Under the pieces are notes generated by a model. That model saw nothing but the letters and a program-made list of their open reading frames with translations. It was not told the origin of the DNA and did not search any database. The translations under genes were made by a program, and so were the position numbers. DNA of 64,000 nt from Agelas oroides (lineage: Eukaryota; Porifera; Demospongiae; Agelasida; Agelasidae), in assembly GCA_949130485.1 (NCBI GenBank), contig OX422196.1:8320297-8384296 (forward strand), given 5' to 3'. The stretch's first letter is position 1. Every line of letters starts with the position of its first letter. Positions 33,413 through 43,694 of the stretch are shown here, piece after piece.

Positions 33413-34060
33413 ATGGGCAAATTAAAGGTTCTTTGTCTTCACGGCTACAGACAGAACGAGACCCTGTTCAGAGAGCGGACTGGAGCCCTTAGGAAGTTGA
33501 TGAAGAAGCACATTGACTTTGTGTTCATCTCTGCTCCTCATGGGATCCCAGAACCTGCTAACCTTGCTCGTCCGGAGGGGGAGAGGGAGAGAGGGTGGTG
33601 GTTTTCCCGACCAGAGAAGGCCTACAATGCCTTGGACAAAACTGATATTTGTATAGGATTTGAAGAATCACTCCAGCTTGTCCAGGAGACATTTGAGATG
33701 CAGGGACCCTTTGATGGAGTGCTGGGATTCAGCCAGGGGGCTGCCTTTGTCTCGCTCCTGTGCACCCTCCAAAAGGACCCAGCTAGCCCCATCAGTTTTA
33801 AATTTGCAATTCTGATTGCAGGTTTCAAGTCACTATTAGCACCCCATGCAGACCTCTATAGGGAACCACTGGAGTGTCCAACCTTTCACACCATAGGAGC
33901 CACAGATGCTGTCATCCCAACCCAGTCCAGCGAAGACTTGTTGGCAGTGTGTACATGTGCAATGCCATACAGACACAACGGAGGTCACTATGTCCCAGCC
34001 TCCCCACAACTTAGAACAGCACTGACACAATTTCTTGCACCGTTCATTGATAGTGGGTAA
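33413..34060 (+). CDS. OVCA2: OVCA2-type serine hydrolase (FSH family)
   Basis: A single-exon gene of 215 aa. It starts MGKLKVLCLHGYRQNE, the usual FSH1/OVCA2 beginning with an oxyanion-hole HGYRQN. The catalytic triad is visible: Ser107 in GFSQGA, Asp165 in GATDAVI and His192 in HNGGHYVP. OVCA2 is an alpha/beta-hydrolase esterase that prefers long-chain alkyl esters; its physiological substrate is unclear. The length is typical (human 227 aa). It shares a short divergent promoter with sororin, and its 3' end converges on the SR-protein gene. Confidence 0.93.
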   Translation: MGKLKVLCLHGYRQNETLFRERTGALRKLMKKHIDFVFISAPHGIPEPANLARPEGERERGWWFSRPEKAYNALDKTDICIGFEESLQLVQETFEMQGPFDGVLGFSQGAAFVSLLCTLQKDPASPISFKFAILIAGFKSLLAPHADLYREPLECPTFHTIGATDAVIPTQSSEDLLAVCTCAMPYRHNGGHYVPASPQLRTALTQFLAPFIDSG

Positions 34061-34344
34061 ATAGTCTGTAATTGTATCGATACATCCAGTGCTTATTACA
34101 TGTATTGCAAAATCTTATGAAAACACAAGTGCATGCAGTGCAATAGCTGGGAATAGATACAATAGCAGTAGAATACAAAACCTAAAAGGGCATCGACTAA
34201 AGTTTTCAGTAAAATAGTATGCAGTCTTTTCATTGGAAACCTAGGAGAAAGAGAGGACGCCATTAATGGAGGGGACCTGTTTCAGTAAATAAGATATTTC
34301 CTTGTGTTAAATACCTTCTGGGCCTGATTCCAAAGTTGGGAGGC

Positions 34345-37300
34345 TCAGCTGGACCGAATCGGAGACCGGATCCTGGGCGGGGACTCAGACCGTGACCTAG
34401 TGTGAGACCTGTCGTGAAATTTGCAAGAGGTAGTAGTCAATGAGCACCATGACATGCACAACACCACACCCTCTCTCTCTTTCTCTCTCCCTTGTCCACT
34501 TAAGGACGGCAACAGTCATGAAGTCGTGTTTAGTCGGAGACAAGAACGGGTGGTGGTGTAACCACGGCCTTTCCAACAGCGACTTCAACTTTGCACGATT
34601 CTTGTCAAATTACTTTTCTCTTGTAGCATTGACATTTGTTCTTTCTGTCTATGAACTGGGTTTCCCAGCACGTGTTGACACAACCATTTGGGTGTTTGCA
34701 GGATATGGTGAATGCATTCCAAACATTGCACATAGCTTGTCTTCCATGACAGTGTTTTACGTTCAAACTCTCTGCTTTATGATCAGATACTTTGCTTTCA
34801 ACAATCAAATTGGAATCTTATTATGCACAGAACTTTAGCAATAGCTTTCTAGTTACAGCTGCAGGGAGCATTCGAGATATGAGTTTAATCATTTCGCACA
34901 TTACGGGAGCACATATTCTATTTCCGCTGGTGTTGGCCAACGCTTCCTAATACCTTTTTAGCTTTGCTGTGCCATGTCCCAATTTGCACAGCTCCCTCTA
35001 TGTGCACAAAACTGTGCAACTATCATTCTGTGTGCTGTCATCAACTTTGCTGTTTCACTCTAACTTTTTGGTATTGTGTATTTCTACAACTTTCTATCTT
35101 TCACATTGAGCACTTTACCAGAGGGTGATGTCAGTATATCATTTCTTATGGTTTCTGTGTGCTGAATGAAAATGACATTGTGTGAATGGGAGGCTTTCTT
35201 ATCATGTGACTTCACAGTGGACTTTAAAATGACGTCATGTGACTTCACAATGAACCTTAAAATGACGTCATGTGACTTCACAATAGACCTTAAAATGACG
35301 TCATGTGACTTTAAAGCGATTTTTAGGCATTATTTTCTAACTATACCAGGTACATCACATCTCACACTTCAATATTCCGTTGGATCATGTGATCATAAAG
35401 TGATCTCATATGACTTTAAAATGGTATCGCATGATTTTCTAGGCATGTTTCTCTAACTAGACCACGTCTCACACTCCAGCCCTCAACTTTGTTGACTTTC
35501 TGTTTGATGCAAATCTGTGGGATTATCAACCTTGCAACAACTGTACGTAATTTCCCTTGTGTTATTGTAAAAAAACCATCAATCACCTGTCATGCATCTG
35601 AGGATTGTTTAGGCTAAAAGAAGAGGAAGGGAGATTAGCATATTGGCATTGCTTTGCATGGTCTTCTGTAATATGTACCCTGTGAAAGTGAACTGCTGCA
35701 AAGAGAAGCAACATGAGAGAGAGAGCACACAAATGGAGTCCATTACTACCAACTGACTGACCTCTTCTTTCTGGGGGAGGGGCTATGATGCCTCCGGGAG
35801 GTGGGAGATGACCCCCTGTGCTCGGTATAACGATGATGACGCTCTTTCTCCCTGTGTTCCCGCTCGTAATGCAACTCCCTCTTCTCCTCAAGTTGCACGT
35901 ACCTCTCTCCCTCGTGCTCATCGCTAAACTCAACCTCGCACACCTCTCGCTCCACTGATCCAGGCTTGTCATCTCCCCCCTCATAACTCCGGTGTTCTGG
36001 TGGCTCCGGGTCACTATATTCAATGCAACGTTCCTCTGACGAATACACACGAGTTTCATAGTCGTCCACAACCGCAGGATATTGGTCTACGTGCTCATAA
36101 CTAGTCTGGTCCACATCCTCTGGCGCATGTTCTGAGAACTCAGCGCGAGGGCTGTAGTCGTCGTAGCTACGTTCAATGTACTCTTCTTCGCCACGTTCAG
36201 CTGAACTATCTTCTCTCTCCCTGTAGTGGTGGTCTCCACGATGGTGCCTGTGGGGAGATCGCTCCCGATACTCCTCCTCCTGCCACTGCTCATCACCATA
36301 ATCTCCACTCTGGTAGCCAGAGTACTCCCTCTCCTGCTTGCGATATTCAGACGATCTCTTGGATACTCGATAGTCGTCTTGACTACTAGATGAGTGCCGC
36401 TTGTAGTCGCTTCTGTGCTTATGATACCCATCCTTGCCTCCATATTCTTCTCGATTCGACCTCGCCCGATGTTCGCGGTACTCAAAATCATTACTTCTGC
36501 TTCCGCGGTTTCGTGAATCCTCTTGTGTATAGCCATAGTCAGAATGGTACTCCCTTTCCCTGCCGCGGTTGTAATCCTCCCTCCTCTGGAACTCTCTTCT
36601 TCCACGTGATCCATACCCATGATCCGAAGTGGGTTGTCGCCTCTCATACCCCCCAGAGCCTCCTCTTCCTCCTCCACGGCCTCGGTAGCCCCCCTCCATC
36701 GATCTTTGGGGTTGACGTTCTCCGCTATCATAATATCCTCCCTTGCTGTAATTGGACCGGGAGTAGTCATCTCTGTAGCCTCCACCTCCCTCTCGGTAGC
36801 CACCACGAGAGTATCCCCTTGAGCCTCTTCCTCTTGACGTACTGTAGCTGCTGGAGCGATCTGAATAGTTGTCGTATCCACTCGAGTAATCTCCACTACC
36901 ATAGTCACGTGATGATCCACGGCCCCTTGAACTGTACCCATACTGTCCCCTTCCACCCCCCCTGCCTCTTCCAGAACCATGGGGTGAGTAGGAGGAGTAA
37001 TCGTCCCTCCCTCTCCCACCCCTCCCCCTTCCTCTGTAGTTGCTTCTGTCATAAGAGTAGTCATTGTAATCAGAGCGTGAGTCACGATAGCCAGATCTTC
37101 CACCTCTCCCTTCATGAAAGGAATCTCTTCCTTCGTAAGACGATTGTCGACCTCCCATGGATCCTCCACGGCCACGAGATGAAGATCTGTAATCATTTCG
37201 ACCGTATCCTCCTCCACCACGTCCCCTTCCCCTGTTGAAGTTTCCTGAACGACGTCGGTCTTCAATTGGTGTCAACTCCACACGCACTCTCCCTCCACAC

Positions 37301-37604
37301 AATTTGCTTCCATTCAGATATCGAACAGCAGCCTCTGCATCCTTGAAATTTTCAAAGAAGACATAGGCAAATCCAGGTGGGTCATCAGCCACCCAGACAT
37401 TTGTAAGTGGGCCAAACTTGGAAAAGGCTCTCCTCAGTTCCTCCTTGTCCCCCCGATCTCCAATATCCCTCACACAGACACGTGGCACTGACACTGCACG
37501 AGGAAAAAGGCACGTCACAACATTTTTTGAGCAGCAAAAAAAGCCTCATCCACCCACTTTTCACACTTCATGAAAGGGAACGCCCTTTTCTACAGAAACT
37601 TACT
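34345..37604 (-). CDS. SR/RGG-rich splicing-factor-like protein (SRSF3/7-type RRM), start codon split by an intron
   Basis: Three exons on the minus strand: a leader ending at 37604, 37493-35762, and 34396-34345; about 594 aa. The leader ends in A and the next exon begins TG, so the ATG is formed across the splice junction, giving MSVPRVCVRDIGD. The N-terminal RRM (residues about 5-75) has RNP2 VCVRDI and RNP1 GFAYVFFE; PPGFA and CGGRVRVEL are typical of SRSF3/SRSF7. About 200 residues of R/G/Y/S-rich low-complexity sequence follow, then a long R/E/H/Y/D-rich charged tail. The last exon encodes SRSESPPRIRSPIRSS. This C-terminal tail is far longer than in SRSF3/7 (164-238 aa), so it is a relative rather than an orthologue. 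It probably binds RNA in splicing and may phase-separate. Skipping the last splice would end the protein at SVSW. Confidence 0.85.
35203..35320. repeat. 33-bp minisatellite with a CRE palindrome per unit (SR-gene last intron)
   Basis: About 3.3 copies of ATGACGTCATGTGACTTCAC plus AATGAACCTTAAA. TGACGTCA occurs at 35230-35237, 35263-35270 and 35296-35303, exactly 33 bp apart. Confidence 0.85.
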
Positions 37605-37745
37605 TGATCTTCAAGCTCTGTGAGTAGAATATGCAATGAAGGTGGTTCTTCTTTAAGAGACGGTGCGGACTGCAGCATACAGTGAAGGATTCGCAGACAC
37701 ACTTAATTCCAGGATCTAGGATCTGCGTGCGCAATCGTTGCAGCG

Positions 37746-37781
37746 CACGTGCTTGACGTTTTCGTCACGTGCGTGACGTCA
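37746..37781. promoter_or_regulatory. E-boxes and CRE between the SR gene and TMEM179-like 1
   Basis: CACGTG at 37746-37751 and 37766-37771, and the full CRE palindrome TGACGTCA at 37774-37781, lie 32 bp upstream of the plus-strand ATG and about 140 bp upstream of the minus-strand leader's splice donor. Likely a shared bidirectional promoter; binding is inferred. Confidence 0.5.
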
Positions 37782-37812
37782 CAATAAAAACACGAGTGCG
37801 CAGACAACCACG

Positions 37813-40718
37813 ATGTCCATGTTTCGGAAGAAGGAGGACTCTAGTACTGCAAATTATGGGGGAGTGGACGACTCCAGTTCGAGGAAAAAGAGCGGGATTA
37901 CTGCCGGCAGGGTCATTAATTCCAGCATTGCCATCGATTTTGGTTGCATCCTTGTAGCAGGTCTGATCGTCGTTGGCCTGTTTGCCCACCTCCACAACCA
38001 GGTACAGTAGCAGCTTGTAAGATTGGTAAATAGTAGAGTACTCATCCATATAAGAGCTAATCTATAAATAGATCATATGGTACATGCAGGTCCAATGATG
38101 CGTGTAGCACAAGCTTGTAGTTCAAAGTCTTAAGGTAAAACGGGGTAGGCCTAACTTGGAACGGAAATTAGATTTTGGTACCTGCTGCTCAAGAAAGTTT
38201 TGTTCGAAGTCCGAAATAAAGTTTGTGTGGGAGGCCCATCTGTCTACAGTAAAAGCTAGTAAAAGTTGCTCGACTTTGCTTTTGTATCTTGGGCGCACAG
38301 CTGATCAATTGCTGCAGGTGCAAAAATTAGTAGGTGGGGTAACTTGGAACGCTTCCTGTTTGGGCACGTAGCAACTGTTATACTGCACAGAAACCATGGA
38401 AATACAAGTATTGAGCTCCTTTTAGATGTTAGGCTGTTCATCTGCCTCTAGTTCCTCTCGGTGCATGCCTTGGAGGCATGCTTTGTTTGCAACTTCTTAT
38501 CTATTGAATTTGCATGCAAAAAGTAGCAGATAATATCATGTAATTACCTGTAGCTTTCAAGTACAAGCACCAAACTTTCACAGCAAGTGTAGAAGGCCTA
38601 CCTGACATCTGTAGATGGTAATTTGATGTGCATGGGGCTGTTGTCAGAAGTTTGGAGTCGTCTGATAAATTAATTTGCAAAATTTGATTGCGTAAGGAAT
38701 ACATAATGCCTGCAAAAGACTCTACAAAGCTGGAGTCAGAGACTTGCAACCCACGGTAAGAAAGTGCACTAGTGTACCTTTCAATACCATCCCACGAAGC
38801 TAGTCTAACAGTCTTTGTCCCGGAGTAAGAAGCTGAAGAAAGTGCCGTGTTCCAAGTTACCCCACGTTCCAAGTTACCCCGCCTTACCTTAAAACAAATC
38901 CAGCCGCATATCCCTCACCCTTCTAAACTGAGTTCTTGCTTGACCAATATCCACTAGTACTTGCCTTGTTTCCAGGCCTCTGCTACTTGGCTAGTGGTGG
39001 TATTGTAAACAAGTCTATTGCCAACTTGTCCTGGTATACTGCATGACAGACATAATACCTCTATCCCTTCCTCCCTTTCAGCTGAAAGACTATCCAGATG
39101 ATTCACCAGGGTCGAACCATACTCACTTCTGTGTCCTGTTTGGCACCTGTGATGGAGATCCAACTTGTAACTTCCATTATTCCGAAACCTATGGCTGCGA
39201 GTTTGTCCTTTACTCAACAGTCATCAATGCTGGAGTGGCACTGGTGTTCATCGTCATTAGTATTGTTCGAGTTATAATGGCTTTTGAGTGAGCAGTTAGG
39301 GGGGAGTATGTGTATGCACACACAGTGGGCGGGTCTGGTTGTTGAGACCAGAGTCATCTAGATCTTAAGTTTTGTTGGTAACAGAGAACCCTCTTTACCA
39401 TTTAAGGCAGTAGGAGTCAACTACATTTGTACACAAGTTCTCATAACTAGATAACTGCAGGATACTGGGGTGGAGGTGTTAACTGAAGTGGTTCTCATTA
39501 TTCTGATACAGTGAGAGCTGCTTCTTGCACACTTGGTGTTCAGCCCGCTTGTGGTTAATAGAAGTGTGTTGAACTGCTTGCCAGCTAATTTGGCACACAG
39601 ACAGACTGGCTCTAAGTGCTAGCTTCATGTCGCCCTCAAGCTAAAGAAGATGTGTGTACATTGGTGGCCCCGAACACCTGACAAAAAACTAAACTTCCCA
39701 TACATGAAAATGTGGTCAGTGTGCATGTCAGCAGAATCACTGTAGAATGAAAATGAGTAGTGGAATGCCACTAGAATCCCTTCCAACAATATGATGATGT
39801 TAGAAAAATCAACAGCAATGAGTGAAAATGCAAGGTCGTCAAAAATGTAAGGTACAAAATGACACCAGTGAAGATCACCTTGCATTTTGACCAGTGTCCA
39901 AGTTGTTGTATGCTTGAAGAAGGTCCAGATCGGACCAAAACGGAGTATGAGAGTTTGGTCAATGCAATAGCAAAGTACTGTTCTGGAAGCAACCTATCCA
40001 TGATTTGTACACATTACATCACAGTCTTCAGCCTGAGATACTGGCTGTTGAGGGTTTCGGATTCACAAAACAATGGCGCAGTATATGTACCTATGTTACA
40101 TCTGCATTACACACACATATAGCATCTGGGTGACGGTGATTCCCGAGGTGGTGGTGTTATCAGTGTGTGTGGTCCTGTCCTTTGTTGTTGGTGTCACCAT
40201 CTCCATTGGCCTCCGTGTCACCTGTGACAGCCTCCATCAACAAGATGCAAATCAGACAAGGTATGTGGACGTCATATTCTGGTGGAGAAGCTAGAAGTCA
40301 AACACTGCTCCCAAGATAAATGTGCTCCTCTTCTCCTGAGATGCATTATGAAATGTCAACTATGGGTCCCCTTTTCCCACTCTCAATTTCTATCCAGCTG
40401 TGACCGGGAAATTCCCAAGTATAGTCATGGTATAAAATTCTACAGTTGGATGAACTCGGCTCAGGTATGTTTCTTCTGGCTTGTATATACTTCCATTCCA
40501 TGGTCACATCTCCACCTCCTCCTCACCTCCCCCCCCCCCCCCCCCCCCCTCACTAGGCGGCAGCATGGTTTGTATTCACCTTCCTGACCATAGCTCTGGT
40601 ACTCTTCATCATTCGGTTGGTGATCTTTTGCCGACGGCGTCAGAAAACCCATGAGGATCGAGAGATCTTGACAGCTGAGGACCGCCCACCTGAGGATGAT
40701 GACAGTAAACCAATCTGA
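37813..40718 (+). CDS. TMEM179-like four-pass membrane protein, copy 1
   Basis: Five exons (37813-38001, 39082-39287, 40123-40260, 40398-40464, 40557-40718; phases 0, 2, 2, 0) encode 253 aa. There are four hydrophobic segments: IAIDFGCILVAGLIVVGLF, STVINAGVALVFIVISIV, VVVLSVCVVLSFVVGVTI and AAWFVFTFLTIALVLFIIRL. An extracellular-type loop after TM1 has several Cys and a possible N-glycosylation site (NHT), and a second Cys pair (TCDS...SCDR) precedes FYSWMNSAQAAAWF. This Cys/aromatic pattern matches the TMEM179/TMEM179B family, whose function is poorly known. The C-terminal tail is acidic. Intron 1 contains a TTAA-flanked transposon. The next gene is its tandem paralogue. Confidence 0.65.
38130..38892. 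mobile_element. 763-bp TTAA-bounded element in TMEM179-like 1 intron 1
   Basis: Inverted ends TTAAGGTAAAACGGGGTA and TACCCCGCCTTACCTTAA. TTAA at each end (38130-38133 and 38889-38892) suits piggyBac- or Kolobok-type target duplication. GGGGTAACTTGGAACG recurs internally near 38336 and twice at the right end. No transposase ORF. Confidence 0.75.
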
Positions 40719-41129
40719 GCTAACAAAGGGCAAGTCTCACAAGCTCTTGGTAACACCGCCAACTGCTGAGACTATGCAAACTGAAAGGTTGTGTATATAT
40801 AATGGTTTTGTGAACTCTTTGGTTTCTTTTGTATTCTGACATGGTTATGGTTACAGTAGGTAATGTATTGGTGTCTGTGTTTGTATCAACCGTGTAATGT
40901 GTTTTTTTGAATCACTTAAACAGTTAACGCTCTTGCAACCAGAAGTTGTTAGAAACTCACAACAACCAGGAATTCAAGCACACTGTCCCCAGGGTCTAAT
41001 ATATTTTGCTAGCTACAGTGTGCATAGGGAATGCAGCATGGAACTGGAGCCGACCAACCACCTTGGGAATGAGGCTGCAGCGAGGCGTGCCGCGGGCAGT
41101 TGCGCCAGACTCAGCTCTCCTGATCCAAC
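40719..41129. other. Spacer between the tandem TMEM179-like genes
   Basis: 3' UTR of copy 1 and promoter of copy 2. No other gene. GGAATGAGGCTGC near 41067 is a diverged foldback end. Confidence 0.35.
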
Positions 41130-42436
41130 ATGGACGACCATGTTCCCAGCCAGAATGTGGAGACTACCACCAAGAAGGCAGGGAACGTTTGCTCCAGGCT
41201 GTGCCACTGTCTGATGATCTTCCCTCTTCTCACTGTTGCGGTACTAGCGTCGGTCTCTCTCGCGTTTTTCGTAGACAAACAGGACAAAATTGCTAAAAAC
41301 AGTCATTGCATACTGTATGCCACGTACAACAAAAGAGAAACAATTGATTATGGCGATGATACTGGCTGTAATATCGCCATATGGGGCGAGGTTTCGCTGA
41401 TCGTACTTGGAGTGATCCTGCTCATTTGGATGGTAATCAAGGCGGTTCTAGGAGTCCACGTGTAAGCGAGTTCGTCATAGCCTCGTTCCCAGGCCTTCCC
41501 ACCGTCCAGTTTTTGATCGCTTGTATGCAAAAATGCTGCAAGCGATCAAAAACTGGACGGTGGGAAGGCCTGGGAACGAGGCTAAGTTCGTCAGACAAAA
41601 GGTTTACTTAGAGACTACATCATGTCAATGTCCTCTCCCAGAGGAAACCAAGCTCTACACCCTCTCAAAAAGTATTGATCTAGCACAAAATTATAGTTGA
41701 CCATTCTACTTTTCACCTACCTTGACAGGTTGAAAGGGCTGGTCTTCATTGATCTGTTTGGCTTTGGTGTTGGTCTTGTCGCCAGCGTTGGTTTTGCCCT
41801 TAACATCACCTTTGGTCTCGCCCAGACATGCAATGCATTGGGACAAGAACCTTCTGATAAAGGAAGGTACTGTACAGTCTAAACTCACTCGTGCAATTGC
41901 AGCTTAATCTATTTATGGATTTTTATTTTTCTCTCTTGAAAGCTGCAGCAACTTTTATGACTCCTTTCATATATCAGAGGTGAGTTACTTGAAGCTACCT
42001 CCATGCCCATAGAAGGAGGAGGGGTTAATGCATGCCTTAGCCTTGTTCCCAGGCCTTCGCCAGCACAATTGGCATTTTGCATTCCAGGATAAGAATTACA
42101 TAATGTATATATGGTTTTGTATCAATCAAAGACTGGAGGCAGCGAAGGCCTGGGATGATGCTAGGCTAGTCAGTATTCACACTGTGCAGCACTGTTTTGC
42201 AGGTGACAGCCTGGCTGGCTGCTACAGTTCTGTTCTTGATGTTTGTGGTCTATATCTTCCTGACTATTGCCTACTGTTGCCGATGTGCACTTCGTGAGAA
42301 AGGTCCCAAATACTCCAGTTTTCATGATGCTGCTGCACTGCGTCAATCTAAGAAGAGCCCCTTCCATAGTAACTATGGGACAACTGGAACTGCCGCTGAA
42401 CCTACTAAGTCTACTAACCCTTTTAATGATTCATGA
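41130..42436 (+). CDS. TMEM179-like four-pass membrane protein, copy 2
   Basis: Four exons (41130-41461, 41729-41866, 41943-41979, 42203-42436; phases 2, 2, 0) encode 246 aa. The last three introns of copy 1 have the same phases and positions, so the two genes are tandem duplicates, and copy 2 lacks copy 1's first intron. Four membrane segments are visible (CLMIFPLLTVAVLASVSLAF, EVSLIVLGVILLIWMVI, LFGFGVGLVASVGFALNI, AWLAATVLFLMFVVYIFL). The family pattern TCNAL...SCSNFYDSFHISE precedes TM4. The tail is Ser/Thr/Asn-rich and ends NPFNDS, which contains an NPF motif that can bind EH-domain endocytic proteins. Intron 1 contains a perfect 107-bp palindromic MITE. Confidence 0.65.
41478..41584. 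mobile_element. 107-bp near-perfect palindromic MITE with exact 9-bp target duplication
   Basis: The arms TAGCCTCGTTCCCAGGCCTT and AAGGCCTGGGAACGAGGCTA continue as CCCACCGTCCAGTTTTTGAT against ATCAAAAACTGGACGGTGGG. Only a short centre is unpaired. Flanks AGTTCGTCA are identical (41469-41477 and 41585-41593). Confidence 0.97.
42039..42163. mobile_element. Foldback MITE copy (TMEM179-like 2 intron 3)
   Basis: TAGCCTTGTTCCCAGGCCTTCGC and GCGAAGGCCTGGGATGATGCTA arms, with a loop of about 80 bp. Confidence 0.7.
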
Positions 42437-42817
42437 ACAACAACTTTCCTTTTTGTATTCAATCATTTAACCTTTTCCTTTTGTATACATGTAACTTGTT
42501 GACTCATAGTCAATGGCTATGTGTTTATGGCATGAAATGCTCTTGTTTTGCTAATTGACTTTTTTGCGCTGTATGATTTTTGGTTTTTGTTTTCTTATGA
42601 TGAATATGTGCAATGGAGGATTTTGGAGTTGGGCTTCAGTACTGCAAGCAGAAGAAGAAGAAACTGATTGATGATGAGGAGGAGGGTGCTCATGCAATTA
42701 ATGTCTTAACACAAATTTCCAGGGCACAAGTAAAGCACAGAGAAGAAGCATGACTGTACAGGTCAGAGAGTGAAAGCAGATACAAAAACTAGGCTAGTGT
42801 GTGTGTTCAGTGGCTAC
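42437..42817. other. Spacer between convergent TMEM179-like 2 and CRIPT
   Basis: 3' UTR sequence of both genes; no ORF of interest. Confidence 0.35.
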
Positions 42818-43608
42818 CTATACACTCGACTGTTTATAGTCCTTCACATCTAAGATCTGTTTCCCGCACATGGCACAGATCCCCTTCTTGTACGCACATC
42901 CTGTAACACAGAAGGAGGAAGAGGAAGAGGAAGACCCATTAGTACACAAACACTGCTAGTGTACCCAGGCCATGTGAGAGGAAGGAGGTGAGTATGGTAC
43001 ATACCTTGGCAGTAGTGAGAGCCCGCCTGGTGCACGGTCTGCTTGCATATTTTACATTTGGTGAACTTTGTATAGGGCGTGAACCTAGGGTAAGACAACA
43101 GAAGGTAGCCTATGAGAGACCAGCACTTGTACTGTAGTGGCTAGCCTCGTTCCCCAGCCCACATAGCATTTTGTCACTTGCAGTTTGTGCATGGGGAGAG
43201 CATGGGGATGAAGCTATAAGAAGTCATACTTGTGGCTTGTAGTGTGCACTTTAGCTGATGGTGATTTCATGGCAGTAGTATACCTTGCCTTCTTTGAGGT
43301 AAGTGCCTTGTTCTCTCCAACTGTCCTCCCTCCACTCTCTACAGGAGTTCAGAGAATACTATATCTAACCCCACTATGGCGCACCCACACTTGATGCTAC
43401 ACAGACCAACCTATGGTGTTTCTAGCCCCACTCTTCCAAGGGTCTGGGCAAATCACACGACCAAGCTTCTTTTCACCTGTCACAAGTTACCATGACCATA
43501 TGAATAAACAGTTCCACCAAATGAAACGTGATTTACGTATCGACCAAATTCAGAGAGTCAAAATTACATGTACAGTCTAGTCTTAGACTCACATCTCTTG
43601 CACACCAT
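42818..43608 (-). CDS. CRIPT: Cysteine-rich PDZ-binding protein (CRIPT)
   Basis: Five exons on the minus strand: 43608-43593, 43476-43411, 43338-43284, 43084-43005, 42900-42818. They sum to exactly 300 nt, 99 aa (human 101). All conserved CXXC pairs are visible: MVCKRCEKKL, TKCKICKQTVHQAGSHYC and KKGICAMCGKQILDVKDY. The last residues QSSV form the PDZ-binding C-terminus of the family. CRIPT binds PSD-95-type PDZ domains and is also a minor-spliceosome component. It is divergent from PRPF39, another splicing gene, with only 86 bp between the ATGs. Confidence 0.96.
43141..43217. mobile_element. Foldback MITE copy (CRIPT intron 3)
   Basis: TAGCCTCGTTCCCCAGCCC and GCATGGGGATGAAGCTA ends around TTTGTCACTTGCAGTTTG; diverged. 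Confidence 0.55.
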
Positions 43609-43694
43609 CCTCGACAGGTTACGTAATTACAGTGTTTGCGATGACGTAATGAACGTTGAGCGCACGTGACCTTTAATGACGTAATAAGGGCAGC
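43609..43694. promoter_or_regulatory. 86-bp divergent promoter of CRIPT and PRPF39
   Basis: Contains two TGACGTAAT sites (43642-43650 and 43677-43685), which match the CREB/ATF or bZIP half-palindrome, and a CACGTG E-box (43663-43668). With so little space the two genes are likely co-regulated. Confidence 0.6.

Noticed and set aside
34440-34838. 132-aa plus-strand ORF with hydrophobic stretches
   Set aside because: Lies in the last intron of the minus-strand SR gene, has no family features and begins in a CT repeat. Some chance of a real small gene remains but there is no support.
36390-37238. 282-aa plus-strand ORF opposite the SR-type gene, and a 392-aa alternative minus-strand frame (36087-37265)
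   Set aside because: Shadows of the codon-biased R/G/S/Y-rich exon. The RRM and the flanking splice sites fix the real frame.
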